A stretch of 64,000 nt of DNA from Massilia sp. PDC64. Lineage in GTDB: Bacteria; Pseudomonadota; Gammaproteobacteria; Burkholderiales; Burkholderiaceae_D. Positions 19,005 to 27,882 of the stretch are shown here, in pieces. Under the pieces are notes generated by a model, which was given only the letters and a program-made list of their open reading frames with translations, had not been told where the DNA came from and ran no database searches. Numbering within the stretch: position 1 is the first letter of the stretch; each line of letters opens with the position of its first letter. The position numbers and the translations under genes are program-made. Where the stretch lies: positions 248,001-312,000 of the forward strand of contig NZ_FMZS01000008.1 in assembly GCF_900101265.1 (NCBI RefSeq). Direction: 5' to 3'.

Positions 19005-19661
19005 ATGCATTTCAAGAACCGCCTGCTGTGCGCAGCCGTTTTGGCCCTGGCCGCGCAGGGCGTTGGCGCAACCGTGCTGCAGACGCTCGGCGCCGGCACG
19101 GCCGTCGGCGTCACGACCAATGCGGCGCATTTCGAACTGAACACGGGGCTCGCCAACGACTGGGTCGAGGGCGGCCTGCTGTTCCATGCCAGCGGCTACG
19201 GCGCCAACAACGGCTGCGGCTACGCGGGCGTGGACTGCTACGACGCCGTCGCGGACCTGAGCCCCGCGTTCTCCGGCAATTATTTCGCCACGGCCGGCAT
19301 GAACGCGTACATCAGCGTGCGCCGCGCGGACGGCGCGGATTTCTACCGGATCGAGTTCGCGGCCGGCAGCGGCTACCAGGCCCTGAACGGCTACTGGGCC
19401 ACGTACGACGACGGCCGGCGCACGGGCAGCGGGAATTTCAGTGCGCCGCGCGGTGCGATCCTCGGCCTCGCCGACGGCAACGGCTTCGACGAGGTGCGCT
19501 ACTTCGCATTCTCGACGGCGAACCGGCAGGCGGGCTACAGCGCGCCCGCGCTGGACGAGGTGCGCGTCGGCTTGCCGGAGCCGGCGTCGCCGGCGCTGTG
19601 CGTGGCCGCGCTGGCGGGGATGGCGGCGGTGCTGCGGCGGCGCAAACGTAAATACGCCTGA
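19005..19661 (+). CDS. PEP-CTERM sorting domain protein
   Basis: A 218-residue exported protein. GGAG (18995-18998) sits six bases before the ATG at 19005; an upstream ATG overlaps the lyase stop but has no such site. A signal peptide (residues 1-24) is followed by a Gly/Ala-rich beta-type domain with two Cys (NNGCGYAGVDCYDA). The C-terminus has the complete exosortase signal: PEP motif (LPEPASPA), hydrophobic helix and RRRKRK. It should be cleaved and anchored by an exosortase encoded elsewhere. Function is unknown; it may be a surface or matrix protein. Confidence 0.82.
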   Translation: MHFKNRLLCAAVLALAAQGVGATVLQTLGAGTAVGVTTNAAHFELNTGLANDWVEGGLLFHASGYGANNGCGYAGVDCYDAVADLSPAFSGNYFATAGMNAYISVRRADGADFYRIEFAAGSGYQALNGYWATYDDGRRTGSGNFSAPRGAILGLADGNGFDEVRYFAFSTANRQAGYSAPALDEVRVGLPEPASPALCVAALAGMAAVLRRRKRKYA

Positions 19662-19743
19662 TCCGCAGAATTGCGGGATGTCGCGTCCGCGCTACGCCGA
19701 TACGGGGGTTGTACATACTCTTCAAAGACGAATCGTGACAATT

Positions 19744-19758
19744 TTGTTTCCGAAACAA
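19744..19758. promoter_or_regulatory. Inverted repeat upstream of the S46 peptidase
   Basis: Perfect 7-base arms TTGTTTC and GAAACAA around one C. A TATACT hexamer (19772-19777) lies 14 bases downstream and could be a -10 element. The repeat therefore overlaps the expected -35 region, the usual place for a repressor site. Inference from sequence only. Confidence 0.4.
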
Positions 19759-19808
19759 GACGGGCGGGCGATATACTCGTGTTTGCTTTTATTTATCCGA
19801 GGTTTGTC

Positions 19809-21947
19809 TTGTTCAAATCCGTCGTCCTTCCCGTCGCCCTGCTGGGGGCGAGCGCCGCTGCGCTCGCCGACGAGGGCCAGTGGCAGCCGCACCAGCTGCC
19901 GCAGCTGAAATCCGAGCTGAAACGCATCGGCATCACGATCCCGGCCGAGCGCCTGGCCGACCTGTCGAAACACCCGATGAGCGCTATCGTGGCGACGCCG
20001 GGCTGCTCCGCGTCGTTCGTGTCGCCGGACGGTCTCGTCGTCACGAACCACCACTGCGGCTACGGCGCGATCCAGCGCAATTCGACCCCGGAGCACAATT
20101 ACATCGCCAACGGCTTCCTCGCGAAGACGCGCGCGGACGAACTGCCGGGTGGCCCGAACACGGTCGTCTACGTCACGGAGAACGTCGAGAACGTGACGGA
20201 CCGCGTGCTCAAGGGCCTCGCGCCGGGACTGTCCGGCAAGGAGCGCCACGAACAGGTCGAAGCGCGCATCAAGGCGCTGATCGCGGAGTGCGAGAGCGAC
20301 AAGGCGTACCGCTGCTCGGTCCCCGCGTTCAACCGCGGCGGCGAGTACTACCGCATCAAGCAGCTGCTGATCCGCGACGTGCGCCTCGTCTACGCGCCCG
20401 CGAACAGCGTCGGCGATTTCGGCGGCGACATCGACAACTACGAATTCCCGCGCCACGTCGGCGACTTTTCCTTCCTGCGCGCGTACGTCGGCAAGGACGG
20501 CCGCCCGGCCGATCCGTCGCCGGACAACGTGCCTTACAAATCGAAGCACTTCCTCGTCGTCTCGGCCGAAGGCCTGAAGGCGGGCGACCCGATCCTGCTG
20601 GCCGGCTATCCGGGCCGCACGAGCCGCTACAAGCTGCCGGCCGAGATCCGCTTCGCGCGCGACGTCGACTATCCGGCCAGGGTGGCGTCGATCACGGCCG
20701 ACCTCTCCGTGATCGCGGCCGCGACGATGGGCAACCCGAACTACACGGTGCGCTACGCCAGCGTGTCGAAAAGCCTGAACAACGTGTTGAAAAAGACGCG
20801 CGGCCTGCTGGACGGCTTCGCGCGCAAGGACATCGCCGCCATCAAGGATGCCCAGGACGCCGAATTCCGCACCTGGTACAAACAACATGGGACCGGTCCG
20901 AAGAATCTGCTGGCCGACCTCGACGCCGCCATCGCCGCCGACATGGCGACGACGCAGCAGGAGACGGCATGGGCGGAAGCGACGCACAGCGACCTCCTGA
21001 AAAGCGCGCGCACGCTGTACCGCCTGGCGCTGGAACGCCAGAAGCCGGACGCGCAGCGCGAAGCGGGCTACCAGGACCGCGACGTCTCGTTCATCAAGGC
21101 GCGCCTGACCCGCCTCGAACAATCGTTCGTCGCGAGCGTCGACCAGGCCCGCTGGCAGGCCGCGCTGGTCCGCTACGGCAAGATCGACGGCAAGGCGCGG
21201 CCGCAGGGGCTGGACGCGCTGCTGCCCGCGCAGAACGCGCTGGCGCCGCTGTACAAGGGCACGGAGCTGGGCGACACCGCGAAGCGCCTCGCGTGGATCG
21301 GCAAGGACGCGGACGCATTCCGCAAATCGAACGACCCGTTCATCCAGCTGGCCGTGCGCCTGCAGGACGTCGGCATGGCGCTGGAAGAACGCCGCAAGGA
21401 GGTCGACGGCAACCTGGAACGCGTCGTCCCGCTGTACATGGACGCCGTCGTCGCGTGGAAGAAGTCGCAGGGCAAACCGGTCTACCCGGACGCCAACGGC
21501 ACCTTGCGCGTGACCTACGGCACCGTGGCGCCGTACAGCCCGCGCGACGGCATCGTCAAGGGACCGTTCACCACGGTGGAAGGCATCCTCGAGAAGCAGA
21601 CGGGCAAGTCGCCGTTCGACGCGCCGAACTCGCTGCTGCAGGCGATCCGCGACAAGCGCTATGGCCAGTTCCGGGATCCGAAGCTGGGCACGGTGCCGGT
21701 GAACTTCCTGTCGAGCGCCGACACGACGGGCGGCAATTCCGGTTCCGCCGTCATGAACGGGCGCGGGGAACTCGTCGGCCTGAACTTCGATTCGACGTAC
21801 GAGTCGATCACGAAGGACTGGTACTTCGACCCGGTGATCACGCGCGCGATCCACGTCGACATCCGCTACATGCTGTGGGTGATGAAGGAGGTCGACCATG
21901 CGGACAACCTGCTCAAGGAAATGACGATCAAGTACCCGAAGGGGTAA
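19809..21947 (+). CDS. S46 family dipeptidyl-peptidase (DPP7/DPP11-like)
   Basis: A 712-residue periplasmic serine peptidase that removes dipeptides from the N-termini of oligopeptides. The chosen start is TTG at 19809: GAGG (19799-19802) lies six bases upstream and a clean signal peptide follows (MFKSVVLPVALLGASAAALA). A longer frame to 19671 would add an unlikely N-terminus. The chymotrypsin-like triad is visible: His in VTNHHCGYG (residue 82), Asp in the DIDNYEFPRH region, and Ser644 in TGGNSGSAVMNG. Length fits the family (about 700-720). The gene ends five bases before the convergent histidine kinase gene. Confidence 0.9.
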   Translation: MFKSVVLPVALLGASAAALADEGQWQPHQLPQLKSELKRIGITIPAERLADLSKHPMSAIVATPGCSASFVSPDGLVVTNHHCGYGAIQRNSTPEHNYIANGFLAKTRADELPGGPNTVVYVTENVENVTDRVLKGLAPGLSGKERHEQVEARIKALIAECESDKAYRCSVPAFNRGGEYYRIKQLLIRDVRLVYAPANSVGDFGGDIDNYEFPRHVGDFSFLRAYVGKDGRPADPSPDNVPYKSKHFLVVSAEGLKAGDPILLAGYPGRTSRYKLPAEIRFARDVDYPARVASITADLSVIAAATMGNPNYTVRYASVSKSLNNVLKKTRGLLDGFARKDIAAIKDAQDAEFRTWYKQHGTGPKNLLADLDAAIAADMATTQQETAWAEATHSDLLKSARTLYRLALERQKPDAQREAGYQDRDVSFIKARLTRLEQSFVASVDQARWQAALVRYGKIDGKARPQGLDALLPAQNALAPLYKGTELGDTAKRLAWIGKDADAFRKSNDPFIQLAVRLQDVGMALEERRKEVDGNLERVVPLYMDAVVAWKKSQGKPVYPDANGTLRVTYGTVAPYSPRDGIVKGPFTTVEGILEKQTGKSPFDAPNSLLQAIRDKRYGQFRDPKLGTVPVNFLSSADTTGGNSGSAVMNGRGELVGLNFDSTYESITKDWYFDPVITRAIHVDIRYMLWVMKEVDHADNLLKEMTIKYPKG

Positions 21948-21951
21948 TGCG

Positions 21952-23328
21952 TCACTGCGCCGGGAACCAGATGTCGAACCGCGTCTCTCCCGGCGCCCCC
22001 GGCGCCAGCGAATACGTGCACCCGTGCCGCTGCAGCACCTCGCGCACGAACATCAACCCGATCCCCTGGCCGCCTTTCCGCGTCGTGAAGAACGGCGTGA
22101 ACAGCGGTCGCGCGGGTCCCGTGGCCAGCAGGTCGCCCGAGTCGACGACCGACAGCCGCACGCGCCGGTCTTCACGCGCGAGTTCCAGTCTGATCGTGCC
22201 ATTCGCCTGACCGGCCGCCTCGATCGCTTCCATCGCATTCTTGACGATGTTCATCAGCGCCTGCTCGATCAGCTGGGCGTCCAGCGCCAGCGGCGCGACG
22301 GCGTCGCAGCGGTGCCAGCCCAGCGCGATGCCGCGGCTGCTGCACTGTTCGCGGTTCAGCCACAGGATGTCGTCGACGACGGCTTTCAAATCCGTCGGCC
22401 GCGGTTCCGGCGGCGGCATCTTGACGACCTTCGTGAAGCGGTCGATGAATTCGCCGAGGCTGGCATTGCGGCGCTTGACCGCGACGATCGCGGTCGCGAA
22501 GTCGCCCGCGTCCGGCTCCGCGAGCTGGTCGCGGTAAAACAGCAGGGAGTCGAGCACGGAGCCGGTCGCGGCCACCGTGTTGTTGACTTCATGCGCCAGC
22601 ACGCGGATCAGGCGCGCGTACGTGGCGCGCTCGGAGTCTTCCAGTTCCGCCGTCAGCTCCTCGACCATGATGAAGTGGCGCGCGAAGCCGCGGTCGTAGA
22701 ACTGGCCGCGCTGGGCGCGGTAGCGGCGGCCGTCCGGGTCCGTCAGCAGGCGCGATTCGCCCAGCGGCAGCGCGTCCAGCTGCGCCGCGAGCTGGCGGCT
22801 GCGCGCGCGGCCGCGGGCATCGAGGCGCGTCGAGAAACCGGCGTCTCCGTCGGCCCATGCCGCCAACGGCTTGCCCTGCGGCCGGTCCAGGCCGAGCAGC
22901 TCTCCCGCGCTTGCGTTCACGAGGCTGATCGCACCGTCGAAGTCGAACACGAGGACGGCGACAGGCGTCGCTTCCAGCAGGCGGTCGAGGAAGCCCTGCT
23001 GCTCGCCGATCGCGAGGCGTTCGCGGTGCAGGGCGGCCAGCATCGTGTTGAACGTGTCCACGAGGTCGTCCAGTTCGCGCGACGCGGGGGCGGCCAGCCG
23101 GTTGGCGTAGTGCTGGTCCTGCAGCAGTTCGTGGAAGCGGCGCGTGTAGCCGAGCGGTTCCAGCGCCTGGCGCACGAGCCGCCAGCCTAGGCCGAGGCTC
23201 ACGAGCAGCAGGCCCTCCGCGCCGACGAACAGCCAGGGCCGCGCCGGCAGCAGCAGGGTGGCGCAGCCGAACAGCGGCACGTGCAGCGCCAGGACGTAGG
23301 TGCCGAGACGGGGGCGCAGCCGCATCAT
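21952..23328 (-). CDS. Membrane sensor histidine kinase (NtrY/AtoS-like)
   Basis: A 458-residue sensor with two N-terminal membrane helices (about residues 10-27 and 31-50), a HAMP-like linker, a PAS domain (about 112-220), a dimerisation helix with His246 in VLAHEVNNT, and a HATPase domain (N box VKNAMEAI, GQGIGLMF). The VNN after the histidine is typical of NtrY-like kinases. The two membrane helices are separated by only a few residues, so it has almost no periplasmic domain and may sense the membrane or its partner transporter. It overlaps the upstream regulator gene by four bases (ATGA) and is the last gene of the ABC operon. Confidence 0.88.
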   Translation of the reverse strand: MMRLRPRLGTYVLALHVPLFGCATLLLPARPWLFVGAEGLLLVSLGLGWRLVRQALEPLGYTRRFHELLQDQHYANRLAAPASRELDDLVDTFNTMLAALHRERLAIGEQQGFLDRLLEATPVAVLVFDFDGAISLVNASAGELLGLDRPQGKPLAAWADGDAGFSTRLDARGRARSRQLAAQLDALPLGESRLLTDPDGRRYRAQRGQFYDRGFARHFIMVEELTAELEDSERATYARLIRVLAHEVNNTVAATGSVLDSLLFYRDQLAEPDAGDFATAIVAVKRRNASLGEFIDRFTKVVKMPPPEPRPTDLKAVVDDILWLNREQCSSRGIALGWHRCDAVAPLALDAQLIEQALMNIVKNAMEAIEAAGQANGTIRLELAREDRRVRLSVVDSGDLLATGPARPLFTPFFTTRKGGQGIGLMFVREVLQRHGCTYSLAPGAPGETRFDIWFPAQ

Positions 23329-24722
23329 GCCGCGCCGTCCGTGCCGCCGTCGCCGAGGCCGTGGCGCTCCAGGCGGCGGTACAACGCGGTGCGCGACAGG
23401 CCGAGGGCCTTCGCCACGCGCGAGATATTGCCGGCGTGCTGGCGCAGCGCCTGTTCGATCATCAGGCGCTCGACCTGGTCCAGCGTCATGCCGTCCACGC
23501 CGAGCCGGCCGCCCGCCACGCCTTCGTCGACGGCGCTCGTCGCCTGGAAGTCCGCCTGCGTGAGGACGTCCTTGCCCGCGAGGAGCAAGGTGCGTTCCAG
23601 CGTCTGCTTCAGCTGGCGGATGTTGCCGGGCCACGGCTGCGCGGCCAGCCAGTCCAGCGCCTGCGGGGCGAGCGTGACGGCGGCGATGCCGTAGCTGTCG
23701 GCGACGTGGGCGACGATGTGGCGCGCGAGCAGCGGGATGTCGCTGCGCCGTTCGCGCAGCGGGGGCAGGCGGATCGTGATCAGGTTCAGGCGATAGAACA
23801 GGTCTTCGCGGAAGTCGCCGGCGGCGACGAGCTCCGCCAGTTCGCGGTTGGTCGCGGAGATCACGCGCACGTCGGCCTGCTCCGTGCGGCTCGCGCCCAC
23901 GGGCTGGTAGCGCTGGTCCTGCAGCACGCGCAGCAGTTTCACCTGGTCGCCCCGGTTCAGCTCCCCGATCTCGTCGAGGAACAGCGTGCCGCCGTCCGCG
24001 CTGGCGATGTGGCCCTTGCGATTGTCGCGTGCATCCGTGAACGCGCCGCGCACGTGGCCGAACATCTCGCTCTCGAACAGCGACGTCGCGATGGCGCCCA
24101 TGTTGATCTTGACGATGGGTGCCTGCCTGCGCGGGCTGTTGCGGTGGATGGCGTCCGCGATCAGCTCCTTGCCCGTGCCGCTCTCGCCCAGGATCAGCAC
24201 GGGCGCGCGCGTGGCCGCGACCTGCGCGATCGTCTCCAGCACTTTTATCAGCTTCGGATGCTCGCCGACGATCCCGCTGAAATCGTATTTCGCGTCGAGC
24301 GCGGTGCGCGTGCGGCTGGCCGAGGCAGGCGGCGTGCCGAGGTCCAGCGTCGCTTCGATCAGGTCGACCAGCTGGGCGTTGTCCCAGGGCTTCGTGAAAA
24401 AGTTGGCGGCGCCCGCTTTCACGCCACGCACGGCCAGCGCGATCGAGCCCCACGCCGTCATCAACAGCACCGGCAATGCCGGATGCGCGGCCTTGATGCG
24501 GGCGAGCAGGTCGAGGCCTTCCTCGCCGCTCGTCTGCAGCGAGAAATTCATGTCCTGCAGGACGAGGTCGAACGGTGATGCGTCGATCTGTGCCAGCGCT
24601 TCGCGCGGACCGTCCGCGCACGCGGCGTCGAAGCCGGCCTGCTTGAGGAGTAGGGCCAGAGAAACCTGGACGGCGTGGTCGTCGTCGACGACCAGTACGC
24701 GCCGCCTGCGTTGTGATTCCAT
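23325..24722 (-). CDS. Sigma-54-dependent response regulator (NtrC family)
   Basis: A 465-residue activator. It has a receiver domain with Asp57 (LVLQDMNF), then an AAA+ domain with Walker A GESGTGKE (179-186), Walker B TLFLDE (247-252), and GAFTDA (226-231) in place of the usual GAFTGA sigma-54 contact loop. A Fis-type helix-turn-helix closes the protein (GNISRVAKALGLSRTALYRRL). It is paired with the kinase gene downstream and lies in the operon headed by a sigma-54 promoter. The tandem palindromes at 29213-29250 are its likely binding sites, which would make the operon self-activating. Confidence 0.92.
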   Translation of the reverse strand: MESQRRRRVLVVDDDHAVQVSLALLLKQAGFDAACADGPREALAQIDASPFDLVLQDMNFSLQTSGEEGLDLLARIKAAHPALPVLLMTAWGSIALAVRGVKAGAANFFTKPWDNAQLVDLIEATLDLGTPPASASRTRTALDAKYDFSGIVGEHPKLIKVLETIAQVAATRAPVLILGESGTGKELIADAIHRNSPRRQAPIVKINMGAIATSLFESEMFGHVRGAFTDARDNRKGHIASADGGTLFLDEIGELNRGDQVKLLRVLQDQRYQPVGASRTEQADVRVISATNRELAELVAAGDFREDLFYRLNLITIRLPPLRERRSDIPLLARHIVAHVADSYGIAAVTLAPQALDWLAAQPWPGNIRQLKQTLERTLLLAGKDVLTQADFQATSAVDEGVAGGRLGVDGMTLDQVERLMIEQALRQHAGNISRVAKALGLSRTALYRRLERHGLGDGGTDGAA

Positions 24723-24737
24723 GGATGCGTGTTCTCT

Positions 24738-25934
24738 TTATTCGTAATGCAGTGCCGCGGCCGGATCGAGGCGGCTCGCGCGCCAGCCGGGGTAGAGCGA
24801 GCACGCCAAGGATAGCAGATAGATAACGGCCATCGACAGCCCGACGGCCCCCGCGAACACGGACCAGTTCAGGGTGTCGCCCAGCGCGCCCGTGAGCGGC
24901 AACTGCACGAGCAGCACGAGGCCGACGCCCATCGCCAGGGATCCGAGCAGCAGCTGTTCGACGACGATCTGGCGGTAGATGTCCGTGGCGCGCGCGCCGA
25001 TCGCGCGGCGCAGCCCGATCTCGGGAATGCGCCGCGTCGTGTTCTGCCACAGCACGCCGAACAGGCCGAAGGCGACCATGACGAGCATGAACGCGGCGAT
25101 CACGGCTACGACGGCCAGCGGCACGAGATACTGTTTCAGCATCGATGCGCGCATCGACGCCAGCGGCGCGATCTGGTAACCCCAGTCGTTGCGCACGGCC
25201 TTCAGTCGCTGGTTCAGCTTCGCCTCGAAGCCGCGCGGCGTGCCCGGCGCGACCCGCAAGAGGATCGTGCTCACCCGCGACTGCGTGGCGTGCGGCGTGA
25301 AGCGCGTCAGCGCGAACGGGACCGGCGACATCAAGGGGCCGCGGTCGCGGAACGCGTCTACCAGGCCGATGACCCGGAAGGTGCGCGCGTCGCCGTGCTC
25401 GCCGATCGAGAAGCGCTGGCCCAGCGCGGACCGGCCGGGGAACAGCGCGGCGGCGGCACGCGCCTCCAGCACGACCGGCAGCGCATCCTGGCCGTCGTCG
25501 GCGGCGCCGAACCAGCGCCCCGCCGCGAGCCGCATGCCGAGGACGTCCGGCAGGTCGTCGCCCGCCTCGAGACTGTGGACCGCCACGCTCGCTCCCGTCA
25601 GCGGCGAACGGTAATCGACGGTCCACACGGAGTTCGAATACGGCGGATGCGTGACGAAGGTTACGGCGCGCACTTCCGGCAGCTCGAGCAGGCTGCGGCG
25701 CAGCGTGTCGTAGACGTCCGGGGAAATCGCCTGGGACGGCGTCTCGCCCATCTGCATCGTCACGGACCAGGTGTCGGCACCGTCGAAGCCGATCGGCTCG
25801 CGGTACAGCTGCAAGTAGCGCAGCCCGAACGCGGCGATGCCGAACACGATGACGAAGGCGAGCAGGATTTCGAGGCTCAGCATCAAATGCCTGGACTTGC
25901 GTTTCCAGGTCAGTCGCAACAAATGGCGCAGCAT
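24738..25934 (-). CDS. ABC transporter permease, MacB/FtsX family (second)
   Basis: A 398-residue inner-membrane protein with an N-terminal helix (about residues 20-40), a large MacB-type periplasmic domain (about 45-270) and three C-terminal helices of the FtsX fold (NTTRRIPEIGLRRAIGA region). This layout belongs to type VII ABC systems, which pump periplasmic substrates or transmit mechanical signals rather than move solutes across the inner membrane. The start overlaps the stop of the preceding permease (TGATG). It probably forms a heterodimer with it. Confidence 0.88.
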   Translation of the reverse strand: MLRHLLRLTWKRKSRHLMLSLEILLAFVIVFGIAAFGLRYLQLYREPIGFDGADTWSVTMQMGETPSQAISPDVYDTLRRSLLELPEVRAVTFVTHPPYSNSVWTVDYRSPLTGASVAVHSLEAGDDLPDVLGMRLAAGRWFGAADDGQDALPVVLEARAAAALFPGRSALGQRFSIGEHGDARTFRVIGLVDAFRDRGPLMSPVPFALTRFTPHATQSRVSTILLRVAPGTPRGFEAKLNQRLKAVRNDWGYQIAPLASMRASMLKQYLVPLAVVAVIAAFMLVMVAFGLFGVLWQNTTRRIPEIGLRRAIGARATDIYRQIVVEQLLLGSLAMGVGLVLLVQLPLTGALGDTLNWSVFAGAVGLSMAVIYLLSLACSLYPGWRASRLDPAAALHYE

Positions 25935-27190
25935 CACGCGGCTCCTTTCAGGGCATGGACGGGATCGAGGCGCGACATCTTCCATGCGGGGACCGCGCCG
26001 GACAGCAGGCCGAAGACGAAGGCGAGCAGCATGCCGCAGCCGAACACGGTCGGGTTGATGTGGACTTCCAGGTACGGGATCAGCTGCGACGCTTCCAGCC
26101 ACCACAGCACGCCCTGCGCGCACGCGAGGCCCAACAGGCCGCCGGCCAGGCACAGGATCACGTTTTCGACGACCAGCTGGCCCGCGAGCTGCAGGCTCGT
26201 CGCGCCGAACGCCTTGCGCACGCCGATCTCCGCGCTGCGCTCCATGATGCGTCCCAGGTTCAGGTTGACGAGGTTCAGCGCGGGCAGCAGCATGAACACG
26301 AACATGGCGCCGCCGATCATCAGCAGCAGCCGGTCCGCGCCGGAATCGGCCTCGCTCTGCCGGCCCAGCAGGTTGCGGGCGAACACGTCCAGCTTGCTGT
26401 CGGCCCAGAACGTGGTCTTGCCGAACACCTGGCCCTCCACCGGCTGGACGTTCGTCGCGGCGCGTTCGACTTCGGCGCGGATGCGCGGCAGGTCGGCGGG
26501 CGAGCGCGCCAGCAGCAGCGCGGCGAAGGGCCCCGTGTATTCGTCGCGGTAGTTCGACGACGGGAACGTGGACAGCGGCGCCCAGATGTCGGCATACGCG
26601 TTCATGTGGATGACGTCGGCCACGACCCCGACGACCTCGAACGTCTGGCCATCCACGCTGATGCGCTGCCCGACCGCGGCGCTGCCCGGGAACAGCCGGC
26701 GCGCGCTCGTCGCGTTGACGACGGCCACCATGCGGCCCAGGCGGTCGTCGTCCGCGTCCGGCAGGCGCCCGGCCAGCACCTGGAACCGCATGATCTTCCA
26801 GTAGTTGGCGTCGACGCGGCGCAGGTCGAGCCGGCTCACGCGGTCACCCTGGTAGACCGACACCTCGCCCGGGATCGTGATCGCCGCGACGCGCTCGGCG
26901 CTTTGCAGCGGCATCAAGTACCTGGCGATGGTCTTGTAGCCGAGAAGGCTGGTGTGCATGCCTTCGGTGGGCCGGCCCTGCGCATCGGTGCGCTGGCTGC
27001 GGATGCCGTATACCTGCAGCATGCGGTCGCTGTTCCCTTCCACGCCGGTCGGCCAGAACGCCGTGTCGAGGAGGGCGGTGATCACCATCAGCACGACGAG
27101 CGTGAGCACGATGCAGGCAAGGTTGATGGCCGTGAACAGCTTGCGGCGCATGAAGACCTTGTACGCGGTCAGCAGGTAGTTACGCAGCAT
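25934..27190 (-). CDS. ABC transporter permease, MacB/FtsX family (first)
   Basis: A 418-residue paralogue of the next gene with the same layout: one N-terminal helix, a MacB periplasmic core domain, and three C-terminal helices (RSAEIGVRKAFGATSLQLAGQ marks the FtsX domain). It overlaps the ATPase gene by 11 bases, which suggests translational coupling. With the ATPase and the adaptor it forms a tripartite exporter of the MacAB kind. The outer-membrane partner is not encoded here and could be a shared TolC-like protein. Confidence 0.9.
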   Translation of the reverse strand: MLRNYLLTAYKVFMRRKLFTAINLACIVLTLVVLMVITALLDTAFWPTGVEGNSDRMLQVYGIRSQRTDAQGRPTEGMHTSLLGYKTIARYLMPLQSAERVAAITIPGEVSVYQGDRVSRLDLRRVDANYWKIMRFQVLAGRLPDADDDRLGRMVAVVNATSARRLFPGSAAVGQRISVDGQTFEVVGVVADVIHMNAYADIWAPLSTFPSSNYRDEYTGPFAALLLARSPADLPRIRAEVERAATNVQPVEGQVFGKTTFWADSKLDVFARNLLGRQSEADSGADRLLLMIGGAMFVFMLLPALNLVNLNLGRIMERSAEIGVRKAFGATSLQLAGQLVVENVILCLAGGLLGLACAQGVLWWLEASQLIPYLEVHINPTVFGCGMLLAFVFGLLSGAVPAWKMSRLDPVHALKGAA

Positions 27191-27863
27191 GGAGATGCTC
27201 CGGCTGGACGAGCTGGCCGTCGAACACGCGCACGATGCGGCCGACCTGCGCCGCCTCGCGCTCGTCGTGCGTGACCATCACGATGGTCGTGCCTTCCGCG
27301 TTCAGTTTCAGCAGGATGTCCATGATTTCCGCCCCCATCTTGCTGTCCAGGTTCCCCGTCGGCTCGTCCGCGAGCAGCACGTGCGGCTGGCCGACGATGG
27401 CGCGCGCGATCGCCACGCGCTGCTGCTGGCCGCCGGACAGCTGGTTCGGATAGTGGTCCATGCGCGCGGCGAGACCGACGTGGGCCAGCGCCTCGCGCGC
27501 GAGCCGGCGCCGCTCGCCGCCGGACATGCTGCGGTAGAGCAGGGGCAGCTCCACGTTGTCGATCACGCGCAGGTCCGGGATCAGGTGGAAGCTCTGGAAG
27601 ACGAAGCCGAACGTCCGGTTGCGCAGCCTGGCCAGCTGGCGGTCGGCATAGCGCCTGATCGGGATGCCGTCGATCTCGATGGCGCCCTGGCTGGGCCGGT
27701 CGAGCAGGCCGATGAGGTTCAGCAGCGTGCTCTTGCCGCAGCCGCTGGGACCCATCAATGCGAGGAATTCGCCCCGTTCGACGGACAGGTCGATGTCCTT
27801 CAGGGCCAGCGTTTCCACCTTGTCGGTGCGGTAGGTCTTGCTGACCTGGTTCAGTCTGATCAT
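27180..27863 (-). CDS. ABC transporter ATP-binding protein (MacB/LolD-like)
   Basis: A 227-residue ATPase with Walker A GPSGCGKST, Q-loop FVFQSFHLIPDL, signature LSGGQQQRVAIARAI, Walker B VLLADEPTGNLDS and switch His in MVTHDERE. These features and the length are those of the LolD/MacB subfamily that drives FtsX-type permeases. AGAGGA precedes the ATG; the start at 27863 excludes a longer frame that runs under the adaptor gene. Second gene of the operon, 19 bases after the adaptor. Confidence 0.95.
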   Translation of the reverse strand: MIRLNQVSKTYRTDKVETLALKDIDLSVERGEFLALMGPSGCGKSTLLNLIGLLDRPSQGAIEIDGIPIRRYADRQLARLRNRTFGFVFQSFHLIPDLRVIDNVELPLLYRSMSGGERRRLAREALAHVGLAARMDHYPNQLSGGQQQRVAIARAIVGQPHVLLADEPTGNLDSKMGAEIMDILLKLNAEGTTIVMVTHDEREAAQVGRIVRVFDGQLVQPEHLHAA

Positions 27864-27882
27864 GGTGTCCTCTCGTTTGGAT

